From Pezicula radicicola (lineage: Eukaryota > Ascomycota > Leotiomycetes > Helotiales > Dermateaceae), in assembly GCA_003008705.1 (NCBI GenBank), contig PDUO01000020.1, positions 374,817 through 438,816 of the forward strand: 64,000 nucleotides of DNA, written 5' to 3'. Both the position numbers and the translations under genes were made by a program. Shown piece by piece: positions 10,456-24,228 of this stretch (positions are counted from its first letter, which is position 1; each line of letters opens with the position of its first letter). The notes below the pieces were generated by a model. The model did not search any database and was not told the origin of the DNA. It saw only the letters and a program-made list of their open reading frames with translations.

Positions 10456-13400
10456 TCATGAGACACTGCCATTTTCCTCCACAATTTTTGTAATTCCTCT
10501 CTCACCGCCTTCCTTAAATCCCACGCTCGGTGCATGAACAGGCTGACTTTCTGTAGTTGTCCTACCACCAAGACTTACCGGTGCACCAGTCGTAGTCGTG
10601 GGTAATACTGTAGCTGTCGAACTTGCATTACTTCCGGAGTCCGTTGCTGAAGTAGCTGGGTTTGGCCTCAAATTTAGGTTTGGGCTATTGGAAATAGATT
10701 GCTGCTGAACTTCTTTTCTTAGCGGAGATTTATGCGTGGGCGAATCAGTGGGGACTTTGCTGGCAGCGTCACCACCGCGAGTCGAAGTACGCGGAGACAC
10801 TCGTCCTGTCTAAAGGCATCTGGTAAGCAACATTGTCGACCGGCCATCTCTTGTAGGAAATGCAAACACGGGGGTATAAATCGCACACATCAAATATAAT
10901 ACACGTCAAAGAACAGAACAGGCGAAGCAGCAAAGATGTTTTTTTGGTGCAACACGCGCGGACTTCGTGGCAATCCATGTTAAAACAAAAGCAACCGCGA
11001 TGGCGTGATACACATCCACCTTATGATAATGATGTTGAGGAATCAGAGTGCAACCAGCCTGGGTAGGGGGTCGTATTGAGGCTCTGTTCAGAGCTATTGC
11101 GACTCACCTGCTTAGCATACCTAAGCCCACAGCTGTTACACAGATCTCTTTGTCCGCTTGGGCCTCTCCTCCATTCTGGTGTAGTCCGAGTGTGGCAATT
11201 TGCACAATCTCGTTGGAGATGACCCGCTCCTTTCCGCCGTTTGCGTTTCTTTTTGTTTGACAACAAGCTCGCTAGTTCTTCAGCAAGTAATCGATTGCTT
11301 TTTTCCATCTGTCGTAATTCGAATTGCCACGAAGTACACCGGGTGGTCTTCAGTTCGTCGAAAATGTTATTATCTGACGCCAAAGCCACATCTTGGGAAC
11401 CAATAGCGAGACCAGAACCTCCAGCTTCTGTGATTGGGCCTGTTATTGACCTAGGGGAGTGTACCTCGCCAAATTCTCGAGCATAGTTATGTCCAGAACT
11501 CGAACTAGAAGCCGGGCCATTTGTCCGAGAGGTCGCCTTCAAAAACCTCGTCTGAGCAACGAGGAATGTTGGCTTTGATCCTTCGGCGGCGTCTCCAGGA
11601 TACAGATTTGTCTGAGCTTGTAAAACGAGACCTCGCTTGTTCAAGACCTCGTGTTTGAATGATATTCGTTTGCCTGTCCTCGCCTTTTCAAGAGATCTGC
11701 CAAATTCGATCTTAGATTCAGGACGCATGATCGATTGAATACTGGCACCGATAAGTTCTTCAGGTTGTCGGTCGATGAGTGCCCGGACGTTCGAAGATAC
11801 AAACAAGAACATTCCTGAAGTTGATAGCTTTGTCCACAGTTCATTCTCACCAATCCCACCAACAGCTTCTATGTCGAGTTTCGAAATAGCGTAAACTGGC
11901 CTTTCTCTTCCAACCAGGATGATACACTTGCGACCTTTGCCTTGCTCTACACATAGAGCGCCATGGCTTTCGAACCAAGTGTAGCCGCTGTTTTTCCGCC
12001 GAATTCGGAAAACTACACTCACTGCCGATCCAGTCGAGGTGTCCTTCAGCTCACGAGTCACAGGGACAATATCGCTGGGATGACATATCGATGATAAAGC
12101 TGTGCCCACAAGCTCCGAAGAGTCATACTCTAGTACCTTTTTACTTGATGGTGAAAGATAAAGAAATAGTCCCTTTAATGATAGGACATGAACCACATCA
12201 TCCGTATTCTCCAAAAGTACCTTGTCCCACATGCGTTTCGTTAACTCGGACTCTCCACTATTGTTGAACGAAGTTAAAACAGCAGACACGTCGTCACGAC
12301 TTATCGTTTGTCCTGCATCCGCTCCAGGCCGAGCACTTTCTGGAGGCTGCCAGATGTATTTAGGTGGCGAGCGTTGTTGATAGTTCACGTTGTATGATCC
12401 CCCAGAGCCCTTTCCAGCAACTGAACCTGGCTGTTCCACCAGATCGACCTGAAATCCAACAAAATAACGAATCTCATCTGTATCCCAGGGAATGGGAATC
12501 ATGGTTAGAAGGTTCATGAATGGCTGTCCACCTTTGCGGTAGTTGATCAGACTTCGCTGAACCTCCGCCTTCCGTGATAACCTGTCTTTTATGTAATGAA
12601 CGGTATCATCGTCAACATATGTTCGTTTCACACCAGCTTGCACTTTTCCATGAGGTGACTGGAGGAATCGACAATTTCGGCCTAAAACTTCGTGCTTGTT
12701 ATAGCCCGTCAACCGTTCAAAGATGTCGGATACGTAGATGATCGGACAGTCATTTTGCAGAATATCGCAAACCACAAATGCGCATGATAGATCAACAGCT
12801 CCAATGTTGATTTCGGGATTCGGCCTTGAAGCAACCTTGTTTAATGCCTTTAGCATATCGAATCCACTCGATGAATACACATCTTGGAATTGGTCCCGAA
12901 TCTTTGGCTCTTTAGGCGGGGGCGGCGGTGGCGGCGGCGGAGGAGCTACGGGCGTTGCCTCTGGAACCGGTGCTTGCGTTGTCGATCCAGATACATTATA
13001 TGTGTCTTGGTTTGGAAAAGATGACATCTTGGTCGTCACAGGCGACTCAAAAGAAGTTCTCCGTTGACCAATATTCGTGTTGGGTGAATTTAGAAGATTT
13101 GTATCTGCAATACTTAGTCCAGGCACCGCAGGCACCATTTCATCGTTTTCCTGGCCTTGTAGGGTCGTTGGAAGTCCATCATGCTCCGTGGGTGCCATTA
13201 AGTAGTCGGAAGACATTGGTTCGGGGAAAGAGAAGTTTCCAGGCGCAAACATCATGGGCGTTGGCTCTCCATCTGACAGGCCATCCATCCCAATTCCCAT
13301 AGATCCATATCCTATCATTCCTTGCACCATGTCGGGAGACATACTGTGGAAACCGCTTTCAATTGTCAAAGGCTCTGTGGTTTGCATGCCCGAGGTGAAC

Positions 13401-13855
13401 TGCATCTGACCAGGCAGCATGTCTGCGCCTATGTCCCCGTTCATGTCAGAGTAGCCGCCAGCCATCTCAATTTCGCCGGATGATTGCCGCCTTAAATGGC
13501 TTTCTCCCACACTCGAAGTAGAGGTGCCAAACTGAAAGCCGTCCAGCCCGTTACTACTGGATCCAAACTCCATCATGGACGACCTGCGTGTATCATCGCC
13601 GTTCATGTCCTCTCCATAAGGGCGCGGATAACTCTGCCGCCGTTGCAGCTCCTTATTATTTTGCATTATGATATCGTCCAATGAGTCCCCTCCCATCATG
13701 CCACCCGTATCCATCGTGCTTTGGTTATGCTGGGGCACTGGCGGCCCCATCCCCATCGACATGCTTGAGGTTCTGGCAGCTCCATTTCGACGACGTTGTG
13801 CGAGACGTTGTTGTAGATCCTCTTGAGAAAAATGAGTCCCAAAGAACTGATTCAT
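10456..13855 (-). CDS. wc-1: White Collar-1 blue-light receptor and GATA transcription factor
   Basis: Two exons: 13855-11108 and 10809-10456, about 1,033 residues; the 298-bp intron has GTGAGT..TTTAG. From the N terminus: Gln/Met-rich region, a Pro run (about 305-314), a LOV domain (about 350-465) with the flavin-adduct motif GRNCRFLQ (Cys near 395), two further PAS domains (about 555-670 and 680-790), a basic NLS (KKKRKRRK), and a GATA-type zinc finger CANC..CNSCGLRYAKQ (about 884-916). The second exon resumes at TGRVSPRTSTRGG, which follows the finger in White Collar-1 proteins. In known fungi WC-1 and WC-2 form the complex that binds light-response elements and drives frq. The LOV cysteine and all four zinc-ligand cysteines are present, so a working photoreceptor is expected. 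Start chosen at the first ATG of the long frame. Confidence 0.96.
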
Positions 13856-15320
13856 CGTCCCAACATCTGCCCTAACAGGAGTCCTCGATATTGCGTCCTA
13901 AGAGGTTATAGAATTCATGAGGCTTTTGCAGTGCTGAACGTCCGCTTTTGAGGTTCATCTAGCTTTATCCGCCGAGGATGACTCTGTAAGTGCCGTGCAA
14001 AATACTTTCGGCTCGGAAATATTTGCATCTGTGGTATACAAGCAGGACTTCGGATTGGAGGTAGATGAGGTTGTTTGCTCGTTCGGTACAATGACTTGAA
14101 GTACTAGGGCGGGGAAGGGTTTGAACGCGCTCGCATTGTATATCTGTGTGGCGAAGTCCGGATGAGGTAGGTTCTATAGTTGCGCTATCAGGCACAGGTG
14201 ATAGAATGGCACTGACTGGAGTTATTCACACAACAAGACCTTTTGGTTGAAGTGTGGTGTGACGGCCAGGCCTGAGATGCGCGCCGCACACATGCCTGCA
14301 GTTCGTGAGATGAGCTAGCGCAAAAAGCGGCATCCCGCCAAATGCAGACAGACAAGACATATTATGACGGTCCTACCTAATTCAACGAGCGACAGGAAAT
14401 ATATGCATTTGCCTACAATGGATTGTTGGCCATATTGACAGAACAAACCTTTTCGAGAGAAGAACATTCAGCTACCTTAGTTGTCGGCGTGCTGTAGAGA
14501 CGGTCTCTCTAGTTCCCGTGCCAGAAGTATGTCGACAGGTCTGGTGGGTGGAGCTCACTACAGACAGAACTTAATAGCTGCTTGGATCCGGAAGAAAGCA
14601 GTGCTGACTTGAGCAATTTAATGACACAATTTTCATGACATAAAGATGTTCTAGAAGTTAGAAATTGTGATGACAACATCCGTCTCCTCTGCTCTAGACA
14701 ACACTTCCATTTCTTCAACGTCGCTGCTTTGTAAGGGTCTTGCTAGTTTGGACTCAAAGAAGAAAATCCATGTGTAGTCAGCATCGCTTCCCCATCACCA
14801 GTTGCACTACATTCCCTTTCACGGAGCACCTTCCGGTCAGAATGATGGAGAATGGCTCAAATGACTGTGGAGAATAGTGAGTTACAACAATGAAGTTCGC
14901 GCAATGAACCTCAGCATCATTTGGAGATGGACACTACTAATTTGGAACAACTTAGCATTATTAAATGAGGTGGTGGTCAAGCTCAGTAACAGCAAGACTA
15001 CTACCGGGAGCGGGGAGGACGGACAAAGCTCCTGGGTTTTGATGTCAGTGAATTATTGAGTCCAATACTACCAAATAATTTATCTGCCAGTCTTTCCTCG
15101 CTCTTCATCATCTGCCGCTTGGCACTGTCCTTGTTTACCTCTCGCTATGCAATCAATCCGTTGAAGGTAAAAGCCGAACCCATCCATTCCCCAATAACAA
15201 ACGAAAGGTGCTCATGTGGTATCATCCTATCATCCATTCATTTCTTTTTGTCAAGTCACTCAATGCATCTCAGCAACTGAGAAGATACCTTGAAGCAGGT
15301 TTGTCCTCAATATGGACACT
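13856..15320. other. wc-1 upstream region
   Basis: About 1.5 kb between wc-1 and the 3' end of the importin gene. Only small frames (60-76 codons) without recognisable content. It must hold the wc-1 promoter and leader, but I could not mark specific sites. Confidence 0.45.
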
Positions 15321-18300
15321 TCAGTTGAAGTACGCTCTGACGATGTTCTGGGTTTCCGGCGACATTTGTGCTAGAAGCTGTGCACCGTCCAAACCAGCAG
15401 CTCCAAGTAGCATCTTAGCTGATGCGACAATTTTTTGAGTAATGTTTGGGCCTTGCAGAGTCTCGGCTTCTAATGCTTCAACGATAAAACCAAAGACTTT
15501 CTGAGCCTGGGCAATGACGGCAGGATTTTGTCTACGAAGTCTATTAGTACGCTCTCGCACATAAATTAGAAAAGACCTACTGATCGATAAGCTGGGCAAG
15601 ATAGGCGTAAGCGTAAGGCGCCGCCTCTTCGTCGTTGACTACAGGTAAAGTATCAATCCATTGAGCGATGACCTGCTGTTGGTTTGGTACATGAGACGCA
15701 TTGAATTGCAGTACTTTGGCGATAGCAGCACAGGCATTTTCAGTCGCATAGACATCGTCGTCACCCCTTGCATTTGGGAATTGAGTTACTCCAAACAGCA
15801 ATTCAACTGCTGGGCCTAAGAACGCTGCCCATTGAGCACCACCCTTCTGTGCCGCGACACCAATACCGTACGCTGCTGCTTGTCGATTGGCTGGTGCTGG
15901 ATCCTTACAACCAGCAATGAGAGGATCGGCGATGATTGGAGCATAGTTGATGCTTTGATCGCCACAGAATTCTAGAACATCATCCATGATGCAGAGACCC
16001 CATTGTCTCTGTGTAGGATCATCACTCTTGAGGAATGCTTGGTAAGTAGCTTGGAGACGTTGCCAAGCCGGAAGGAAGGCTATGCCGTGGTTCTTGAAGA
16101 TGCAATGATAGGCCTTGTTCATATCTGAGAGAAGCGTTTGATCATCCTCAATCGCAAAGAGAACATCTTCCGATTCCTCCTCGCCTTCCTCACGGTTTGC
16201 ATCTTCATTCTCCTCCGCACGTGTAGCTACACGATCTTTGTAGTCCTCCAATGCTGATGTTGCGCCATCGATGAAGCCGCCCATGTGTGCAGGACTGAGA
16301 CAGTTGTTCCCCATGATTTCGACAGATTCGTAGAAGCATTGGTACATCTCTGCAAGCGTATCTACTGCTGGCTCAGCGCTAAGTACTTCAAGCAGCTTTA
16401 CGATCGTAGCATTCCAAAGTTCCTGAAGCTGCTGAGACGGGCTGCCAAATGCCTTCTTGTATGAATTAAGCAGCTGTGGAATGAGCTTCGCTGAAACCAC
16501 ACGGACTGGATCATGGAAGAAGAAGGCCAACCCTGGAATGGCGATTAACTCCATAACTCGAGGGACATATGGTGCAAATGCGCCCTCGAGGACTTGCGCA
16601 TAGACAACGAGAAGCTCAATGGCCATATGCTTGTCATCCAAGGTACTTGTTTTGATACCAATAACCTTCCCTTTCAAGGGCACAAGTTCCCAGCCTTCCT
16701 CTTGCTGTACTTGCTCTACCTGCTCTTCGTCATCCAGAAGTTGGATGTCAGCTTTTGCGCTGGCCAAATCCATCAAAGGAGGCATGACACTGTCCAAATA
16801 TGGCAAAAAGTCAGGACCCAAGACTCTACACATTCGACCCCAGCAGTGCATAAGGTACTGTGCCTGAGGATCATCTGCATCTACAATGCTGGATTGGATG
16901 GTGCCCAGAAGTTGTACCAACGTCATAGCATCATTTCCAAGTCTCTCCTTTCCAACAGCCAAGGCGATAAGGGTTGCACATTCCATAGCCTTAGCTCGAA
17001 GAAGGCGAAGCTCTTTAGTGTTTTCTTGCTGCAGAACTGAGAACAGAAGAGGCATCAGAGTGTCATAGTATTTTGAGAATGCTGCCTCAGCTGAGTCGGC
17101 GATTGTTGCAATGGTGGAAAGTGCTTGTTCCTGAACATAACGTTTTGGGCTCTGTAGGAGCGCGAATAGATGGGTCAAGAGCTCATCAAGGTAAGGCTCC
17201 AAGATGTCCTTCTCTGCCTCCTCACAGAAATTGACAAGCGCTGCAGCTGCATGTGCTTGCACGCGCGGTTCGGGCGAATCAAGGACCGGGATAATAGCTG
17301 GAACTACAACTGCGTGGTATTTGGATTGCATAGTTCCAGCAAAGTCAGTGCTCATCTGGCCAAGAGCGTTACAGCCAGCCCATCTAACTCGAGGATGTGC
17401 ATCTCTAAGAGCGGGAACAACAAGTTCCAACACTTGGTTGAGTTCACGTTCCATCAACTCTCTACACCCTTCGGAAATGGCGGAGATAGCCATGAGTGCT
17501 GCATGTCGATCCCTCCATTGTCCTGAGATTACCATTCTTGGAAGCCAGCTGAAAGTTGGTGGGAGAATGGTTGGGCCACCAAGTTTATTGGCCAGGCGGT
17601 CCATACATTGCTCTCCGGCGACGTGATTCAAGTCACTCTCTTCGGGGTCCATCTACAAGTGTTAGCTAGAATTGAGAGAATTATGGGAAGAGACAAATAC
17701 ATCATCGGAAGCATTCCACTCTGCAGCATCATCATCGTCCATACCAATATCAGTCATAAGATTCAGGCATTGAGTAATCATGTCGTTGGTATAAGATTCG
17801 TCTTTTCGACACATTCCAGGTGCGTAGTCAGCAAAAGTAGCCATCAGTTCAAGAGCATTCTGGCGAGCTTGGTCATCAAGTTCCTTGTCACGAATGACAC
17901 CCACGCTAAATAGAACCAAATTGTGGAACAGATTCTTGAACATTTTTGGAGCGATCTCCGCAAGATCAATCAACGACATCAAGGCTTTGGTAAGGTCGTC
18001 CGAGTCTCCTGAGTCCTTGATTGGTGGCAAGATACTGAGAACTTCTGGTATCAGGGCGTAGTATTTCGTCTGTTGGTTCTTCTTCAAATTTCGGAAGAAG
18101 GAAGCGAATGCTTCCATCGCAGCGAGTCGGACCTTATCACCAAGTCAGCTGGTTTCTTGCCCTTTATCCTCTTATGACCTACTGCAACATCTTCATCCTT
18201 AAATCCTTTCGTAAACGCACTAAGAACGGTATCCTCGTGCTGCTTCTCGATAATTGCAGGAGTTGTTGCGAAGATACGATATGCAATCTCTCGTTGTCCA

Positions 18301-18873
18301 GACTGCTCTGACATGCTCAAGGTGAACAGCGCACCCAAAACCTCGGGCCATTGTTCCGCTGAATATGGTTAGAAAGTGATCCTGGGAAAACATGCTGGAA
18401 CACATACAGTTCTCGTAATATTCTCTCCCAATCTCAGCCACCGCATCTCCAACCTTGTTCCTCACTGAATTGTTTGTCTCGGCACACAAAGCTTCGAGTA
18501 ACTTTTGCCTAATAGCATGTGCTTGTTCCTTTGGCAGGGCTAAGAACGTCTCAATGTTCTTGACCTCCGATCCAATTTCTACCTTGCGCGACTTGGACGC
18601 TATCTTTCGAAATATGACCGCACCAAATGACCGTGTCTAGAGATAAGTGCCATTAGTTCCAGTCCATAAAGCTTTGGAGGGTCTCCTCACAGTAGTATCT
18701 TGTGATGCTGCAATCTGTTCAACTAGTCCCATAAGCAGCATATCAGGTTTGGTCGCCGTCCAATTTGCAGCTAGATGCTCTTCCGCTTGAGCGCGTACGG
18801 TATTGTCGTTATTCTGCAGAGCCTCCAAGAGCTGGAGAAGCTCCGCGTGAACATCTGGTGGGAGGACCGACAT
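15321..18873 (-). CDS. KAP121: Importin beta-3 / karyopherin Kap121 (Pse1)
   Basis: Six exons on the minus strand: 18873-18691, 18636-18408, 18358-18183, 18132-17701, 17652-15581, 15540-15321, giving 1,103 residues; yeast Kap121 has about 1,090. Introns are 40-54 bp, all GT..AG, and frame is kept through each. The protein is a chain of HEAT repeats, for example RDRHAALMAISAISEGC and HPRVRWAGCNALGQMS, with the acidic loop DANREEGEEESED typical of importin-beta proteins. Role: carries ribosomal proteins, histones and other cargo through the nuclear pore under RanGTP control. Importin 5 (RanBP5) is the animal counterpart. Same strand as wc-1, 1.5 kb away, so a separate transcription unit. Assignment to Kap121 rather than Kap123 rests on overall sequence feel and length. 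Confidence 0.9.
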
Positions 18874-20106
18874 CTTTGCGGTGGTATGCAGGTGGAATGA
18901 TCAAATCCGAGGGGCCCTCGTTGTGAGATGGTTCAAGCGCTGCGCGCACAAAGAACACCGCTAAATGTAACAGCGCGTGTTCAACCTTTGGGAGCAGTCT
19001 CCTGTGGTCTGGCGCGGATTAAGGATAAAATGAGAGTACGCCTTGGTGTTGCGTGAGAGAGGCGACTCGAGGATGTTGTTGCTTGGAGTGTTGTTCGTTG
19101 CATAAATTCATCTGACGCGGTATGTATTGTATGCCTTGGTGGGGGTGCCAGCTTTTTTCATCCCCAAAAATGTAGGCCAGGTCGGTCGGTTCGCTGAAAA
19201 ATGAATGTGGGTCTCGAGGCTGAACCAGTGAGCTCGACTATTCAGTAGGTAGGTATTTATTCACTTGCTACTCGGCCACCAAGCTTCGAACTCAAAAATG
19301 ACAGAAGGGTTTGATTTGGAATAGAGCGAGGATATATTATTTATCATTCGAGATGGTTTGAGAAGTCCGCAAATACGGTTCTACTGTTCTCGTTACTGTG
19401 ATCCAAAGAATCCACATGCTTTCTCCGCGTCTTCCAGGTTGGGACCACAACAAGACGGATGGATGCAAGGGTGCACAGAATGATTGACTGGCGACGAACT
19501 CTTTGATTTGCTATGGGTTGAGGCCCTAAATCCACGAAATTGAAATTCTTCCACTCAGGACCTTTGTCTACAGCAAAGCAGAAACAATACTGTGTCCTAT
19601 CCTTCCATTATTCCCATCCAGCTCTCAAATCTAACCCCTCCAGGGGACAACGCCAAGATGTTGCTCGGGTAAGGTACCTACGGAGGTATGCAAGTTTCTG
19701 TGGTGAGTAGGTATTATTCTGGCGCTAAAATGCTGACTGACTTGATAGATAGCTTTTCAAACGCATAGTAATTTCAAAGAGACTTTCGGAATTCTTGACT
19801 TTTGTTACTGGATAGCTAGTAAATAGGCACAGCTGTGACTTCTGTGGCTTCTGCTGCTTCAGAGCCCCTCATCTATCACCTGACCCGGGCCGGTACAGGT
19901 AAAAGGAATCCGGGGAAGGCGTTCGTGGATCCTTCGTCACTTCAATAAATCTCTCTCGTTCTTCTTTTGACCTCTGCCATTCCTCTGCCATTCCTCTGCC
20001 ATCCCACCTCACCCATGCGCGCGCGATAGACCTGTTGGACCTCATCCGGTATCCAGACTTCCTCACTCCTTAAATCGCATCGTCACCCTACACCAGCAAA
20101 GCAAAA
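18874..20106. promoter_or_regulatory. Divergent intergenic region between KAP121 and SDS23
   Basis: 1.23 kb between two divergent start codons. No gene found. The 200 bp before the SDS23-like start are C/T-rich and contain a short tandem CCTCTGCCATT repeat at about 19,970-20,000, consistent with a 5' leader. Confidence 0.4.
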
Positions 20107-21928
20107 ATGGTGGACCCCGCACCACCCTCCATAGAACCTCCCCCAAGTCCAGGCGGGAGCATCAGTCACCGTTCGAGCTTCGCAGAGAACTTAAGAAACT
20201 CTCCGCGGTCTCAGAGACATCCGTCCTTTACCCAGGCTGCCGTGCAAGAGCTTCTAAGTCATCCACCGGCCCCAAAGACAGCCGATCCCAGATTTGCTGG
20301 ACGAGATTGGAGACAGATACGCGTCGGAGAGCTTGTACAGAAGAGTGATATTCGTTTTGTGGAGCTTGATAGAAGTGTCGAAGAGGCTACAAAGGTTGGT
20401 TAAGATCCAGGGCATTATTCGTGGGACATTTTGCTTGAGTTACTTAACCAGCTTAATGATTGAGAGATTGAGGGCACCGATTTTCCCACTCAACCAGATT
20501 TCTTGGCTATCGATGCTTGCCTCTCAATCATTACACTGGTCTGAGCGACTTCAGCAGACAGGAATATGACTCTCTAAGCCTTGCGCCGTTGCCGTAGCTA
20601 ACATTAGTACCTAGCTTCTTATCGAATCCGGCCCTCCGAACGTTGTCCTCCTGCGCGAAGATTCCTCCGATACAACTGTTCGTGGTACCTTTGATTACAG
20701 CGATCTCAATGCCTATCTCCTAGCTGTGCTAGGTCTCGCTCACCCAGATCAAAATCGAAAGGACTCATACGATAAGATCACGAAGAAATTCCAATTGCAT
20801 AAATCCATTTCCCTTCGAGATGCCTCAATCCTCTTTAACAGAGATCCAATTGTTACTCTTCCTGAGTCTGCCGATCTTTCAAAGGCTACGGAAATTTTCG
20901 GCAGTGGTGTACATCGTATTCTAATTTGTAAAGAAGGATCATCTGACGCTATAGGAGTTCTAAGTCAGTTGAAGCTAGTGAAATTCTTGTGGGATAATGC
21001 CAGCAGTTTTCCCAGTATTGAACAGCTTTATCCGGTCATTTTGCGAGATCTAAATATTGGCACACATCAAGCAATAGCAATTAAGTTAGCCTCGAGGAAA
21101 ATCTTCTAGAAAGAATCACGCTAACAATACTCTAGCGGCGATAAACCATTGACGGAAGCTCTTCAGTTGATGAGCAATGAAGGGCTGACCAGTTTGGCTG
21201 TTGTGGATAACGCGTTGAATGTGATCGGCAACATATCTACCGCAGACACGAAATTACTCACGAAAAGCAGCAGCATCCCACTTCTCAAGTCAAGTTGCAT
21301 CCATTTCATCAGTGTAATCTTGTCAGAACGTGGAGTCGAAAATGGCCGTGACAGTTATCCCGTTTTCCATGTCAACCCATATTCCACGTTTCAGCACACT
21401 GTTGCAAAACTCGTCGCTACAAGATCACATCGAATGTGGGTTGTAGAATCTGCATCTCCATCACCAACCACGCCTTTAAGTCCATCAGCTTCACACGTGG
21501 TCTTAGCTGGACATAACGGATCTGTTCCGTCTTCACCACTTTTGCAACCAAGTTTTCCCGTCTCTGCATCAACGCTACCCGGAGCTCGAATCTCTGGAAA
21601 GCTGACTGGGGTAATCTCGTTGACGGACGTACTCAATCTATTTGCAAGGCAATCGGGATTGCATCCATCAAGTCCAAATGAACAACGTGCAAGACGACGG
21701 AGAAGTTCGAGCAGTAAGGACATTCTCTAAGCCATAATTTCCTGTCTAGGCTGATTCATGAGCTTTGAGACATGGCTCTAGAGGTTAGAATATGTGTCAA
21801 AGCTTGCGAATCATGTCTTACACTCTTAAATTCAACTAAAAGAAGTATTGCTAACTCTGATAATTCCAGGCTCCATCAGACCGAGCATTGATTCGGCGAG
21901 AGGTTCAAGTTTTGATCTCAGGCGATGA
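20107..21928 (+). CDS. CBS-domain protein of the Sds23/Moc1 family
   Basis: Four exons: 20107-20394, 20615-21084, 21136-21713, 21870-21928. The splice signals preserve frame (branch motifs GCTAAC before exon 2 and exon 4). The N terminus is Pro/Ser-rich ([19 protein letters not shown]), followed by paired CBS modules with [48 protein letters not shown] and [17 protein letters not shown]. The C terminus is Ser/Arg-rich and ends [18 protein letters not shown], the usual tail of this family. Sds23/Moc1 proteins regulate PP2A-type phosphatases and link nutrient state to cell-cycle and sexual development. The first intron is long (220 bp) compared with others here. Without the last intron the frame would end at KDIL; the spliced tail fits the family better. 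Confidence 0.88.
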
Positions 21929-24228
21929 AGCATGAATCTAGTACAGAGCATCAGCGGCGCTCGATTTGAGAATCAAGGATTCCTTTTCGGATATGAAATT
22001 TATCTAAACGCTACAATAGCGCTAATCTTGCACGGCCAGGGGAGATATACCAGGATATCATGGCAGGCAGTAGTAGATTCGGGTGTTTTGGTAGTCCCCG
22101 AAGCAGGGTTCGCATTTAAAGCGAAATGCAGGCGTTTGTTTCCATTCGCTACAAGCTTTTGCAAGATGGTCTGTGGTAACAAGAGGCAAGCACGGATCCA
22201 GAAATGTTATGAATCAGTAACTACATAGTATGGAGTAGGAGGCTAGGTTCATGAGCCATAATGAGTTTTTCAGCGCCTATCATCATTCCTGGAATCCAAC
22301 GCTTTCTTCTATTGTCACAATCTCTAGTCAAGCTCGTCTGTCCAGTGACTTTATTCATGCCATGTTCCCAGCACCCTTTCAATTGTACTCCCCTCCTCCT
22401 ACCCTTCTCCAAACTCAGCATCTATTCAAAGAGGCATGCCAACAGCATCGCAAGCCCCGTGGTAATAGTTTATGTTGTGCTTATTTGATCTGGGTCTCTT
22501 GCACCCCGGTGCGCCTAGCACACAGAGCTCTACGTCGCTGAAGGTGTCTGCGCAGAAGCATACTATGTCAATTGATACGCAAACTGTAGTTATGCAGTTG
22601 TCTTCAAAGCAGGTTACCTACTATCGAATTATTGACAGTTTTGGTGTTAGTGTTTTGAGGCAGGGTAACCGGGTTATTGTAGAGGGACGATGTGGCCGAG
22701 GAAGGAGGATAGAGGGGAGATTTGCGGCACCGGTTAGGATGGTAGGGAAGGCGGGTAGATCTTAAGCTGCGGTGACGGCTGTGGGGAGTTTTAGGAGGGG
22801 GGTGGCTGAGAGAGTGGATGTGATGGTTTTAAGCTAGGTTGGTCTCCATATGGATTGACTAGCTTATAAGTGAGGGGACTGAGAAATTGAATTTGATTTG
22901 TGGTCGTGTGCTTAGGAAAGGAATATAGGTAAGTCTTTCTGTAGTTATCTTTCTCCTGTTTTCTTCTTATTCTCCTTCGGGGAGGGGGTGTCCGTGGTGT
23001 AGTATTAGGTAAACTTAGGGAATTATCAGAAGTGGGAATTGTGTTGTCCATGGAGTTATGTTACTGCAAGTAAGAAACTAAATATGAATTACTTCAAAAA
23101 TATCTCTTTCCATGCCCTCATTCAAGAAGAAAAAAAGATAAAACGGTCTTCAAGCAGCCCAAGTCACAGTTGAGTCGAGGAGAGGTAAAGCTTAGTTAAG
23201 ATTTAATGTGATCTGGAAAGTTAGATTAGATTGAGGCACTGCTCCTCTTCTTATCTTGGCTTCTGTGTATACTGCTATGTATTGGATTTTGAGTCAATAT
23301 GTTATTTTTGGAAGTACGTTGAGATAAGAGTAAGTCCTAGAGAAGCCAGGAATTTAACCATGACTCGTAACTGGGAAAGCAAAAAGAGGAAGTGTTCTTA
23401 AGGTGACTAGTTAGGTAATTCAATTTTGATTTTGCCCTATGTTTTAGAAACCAAGGAAAAAGTAAAAAATGAAAAAGAAACCCTCTCTGTGAATCTATCT
23501 CCTACAAAATACAGACTTCTCTTACTGTAGAACTCATCGCTTAACCTAAGCTCGCTTAATTCAAATTCAAATTCAAGTTCCTCGTCCAACCCCCAAAACA
23601 AAATATCTTCCACAATCGCCTTCTTTCGCTCTTCTTTTCTTTTCCTTATCCCCTTATTATATCTAACATGGCCTTCTCATACATCTTGTACTCACCCTAC
23701 AGTTCTTGAACTCCGAATAGCCGACGCTAAGTCGTTACCTTTACCATAAACTTCTCTAAATATCGGCCTTGATAAACGCTAGATTATACACTGTAATCGC
23801 CCCACAAACCTTTTGCTTTGCTCTCTTTTTCCGCAGTTAGCGAAAGAGAAGTTCGCTTGGTAGATGGCACGGAGTATTGGGAGTAAGGCAATATGATGAA
23901 GGACTTCCTTGCTGCTGCAATGAGGCTGGTTGTGGCTTTTCACTGACTGAATAGAGCCTCTGTTACTCGAGGTCTGAGCTGGAGCACTTGGACGATCTAC
24001 AATAGTGCAGGAATCTCGATGCTGACTACGTGAGAATAGCTTGTTTGACAAGCAAGCCACACATAGCTTTAGTTGAAGGCAAAATTGAGTGCCCTTAGGG
24101 CTTCTTCGATTTAAATATCTAATTTTCGGAAGACATGATATGCTACAAATGAACGCCCCGCTAAAATGCCATGCCCAAACCCGCTGCTATATAAAAAGAA
24201 TACAAAATAAAGCTGCACGCCCCTCTCT
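21929..24228. other. Convergent intergenic region, 2.3 kb
   Basis: Between the 3' ends of the SDS23-like and GH76 genes. Several frames of 75-98 codons overlap one another on both strands (about 22,000-22,800), none with family features or splice-linked extension. 23,050-23,700 is strongly AT-rich. No RNA gene seen. Confidence 0.45.

Noticed and set aside
12738..13302. Plus-strand frames with a Gly/Ala run
   Set aside because: Antisense of the wc-1 poly-Pro region.
22221..23051. Overlapping frames of 66-98 codons on both strands
   Set aside because: Mutually overlapping, low-complexity, with no shared splice signals or family resemblance.
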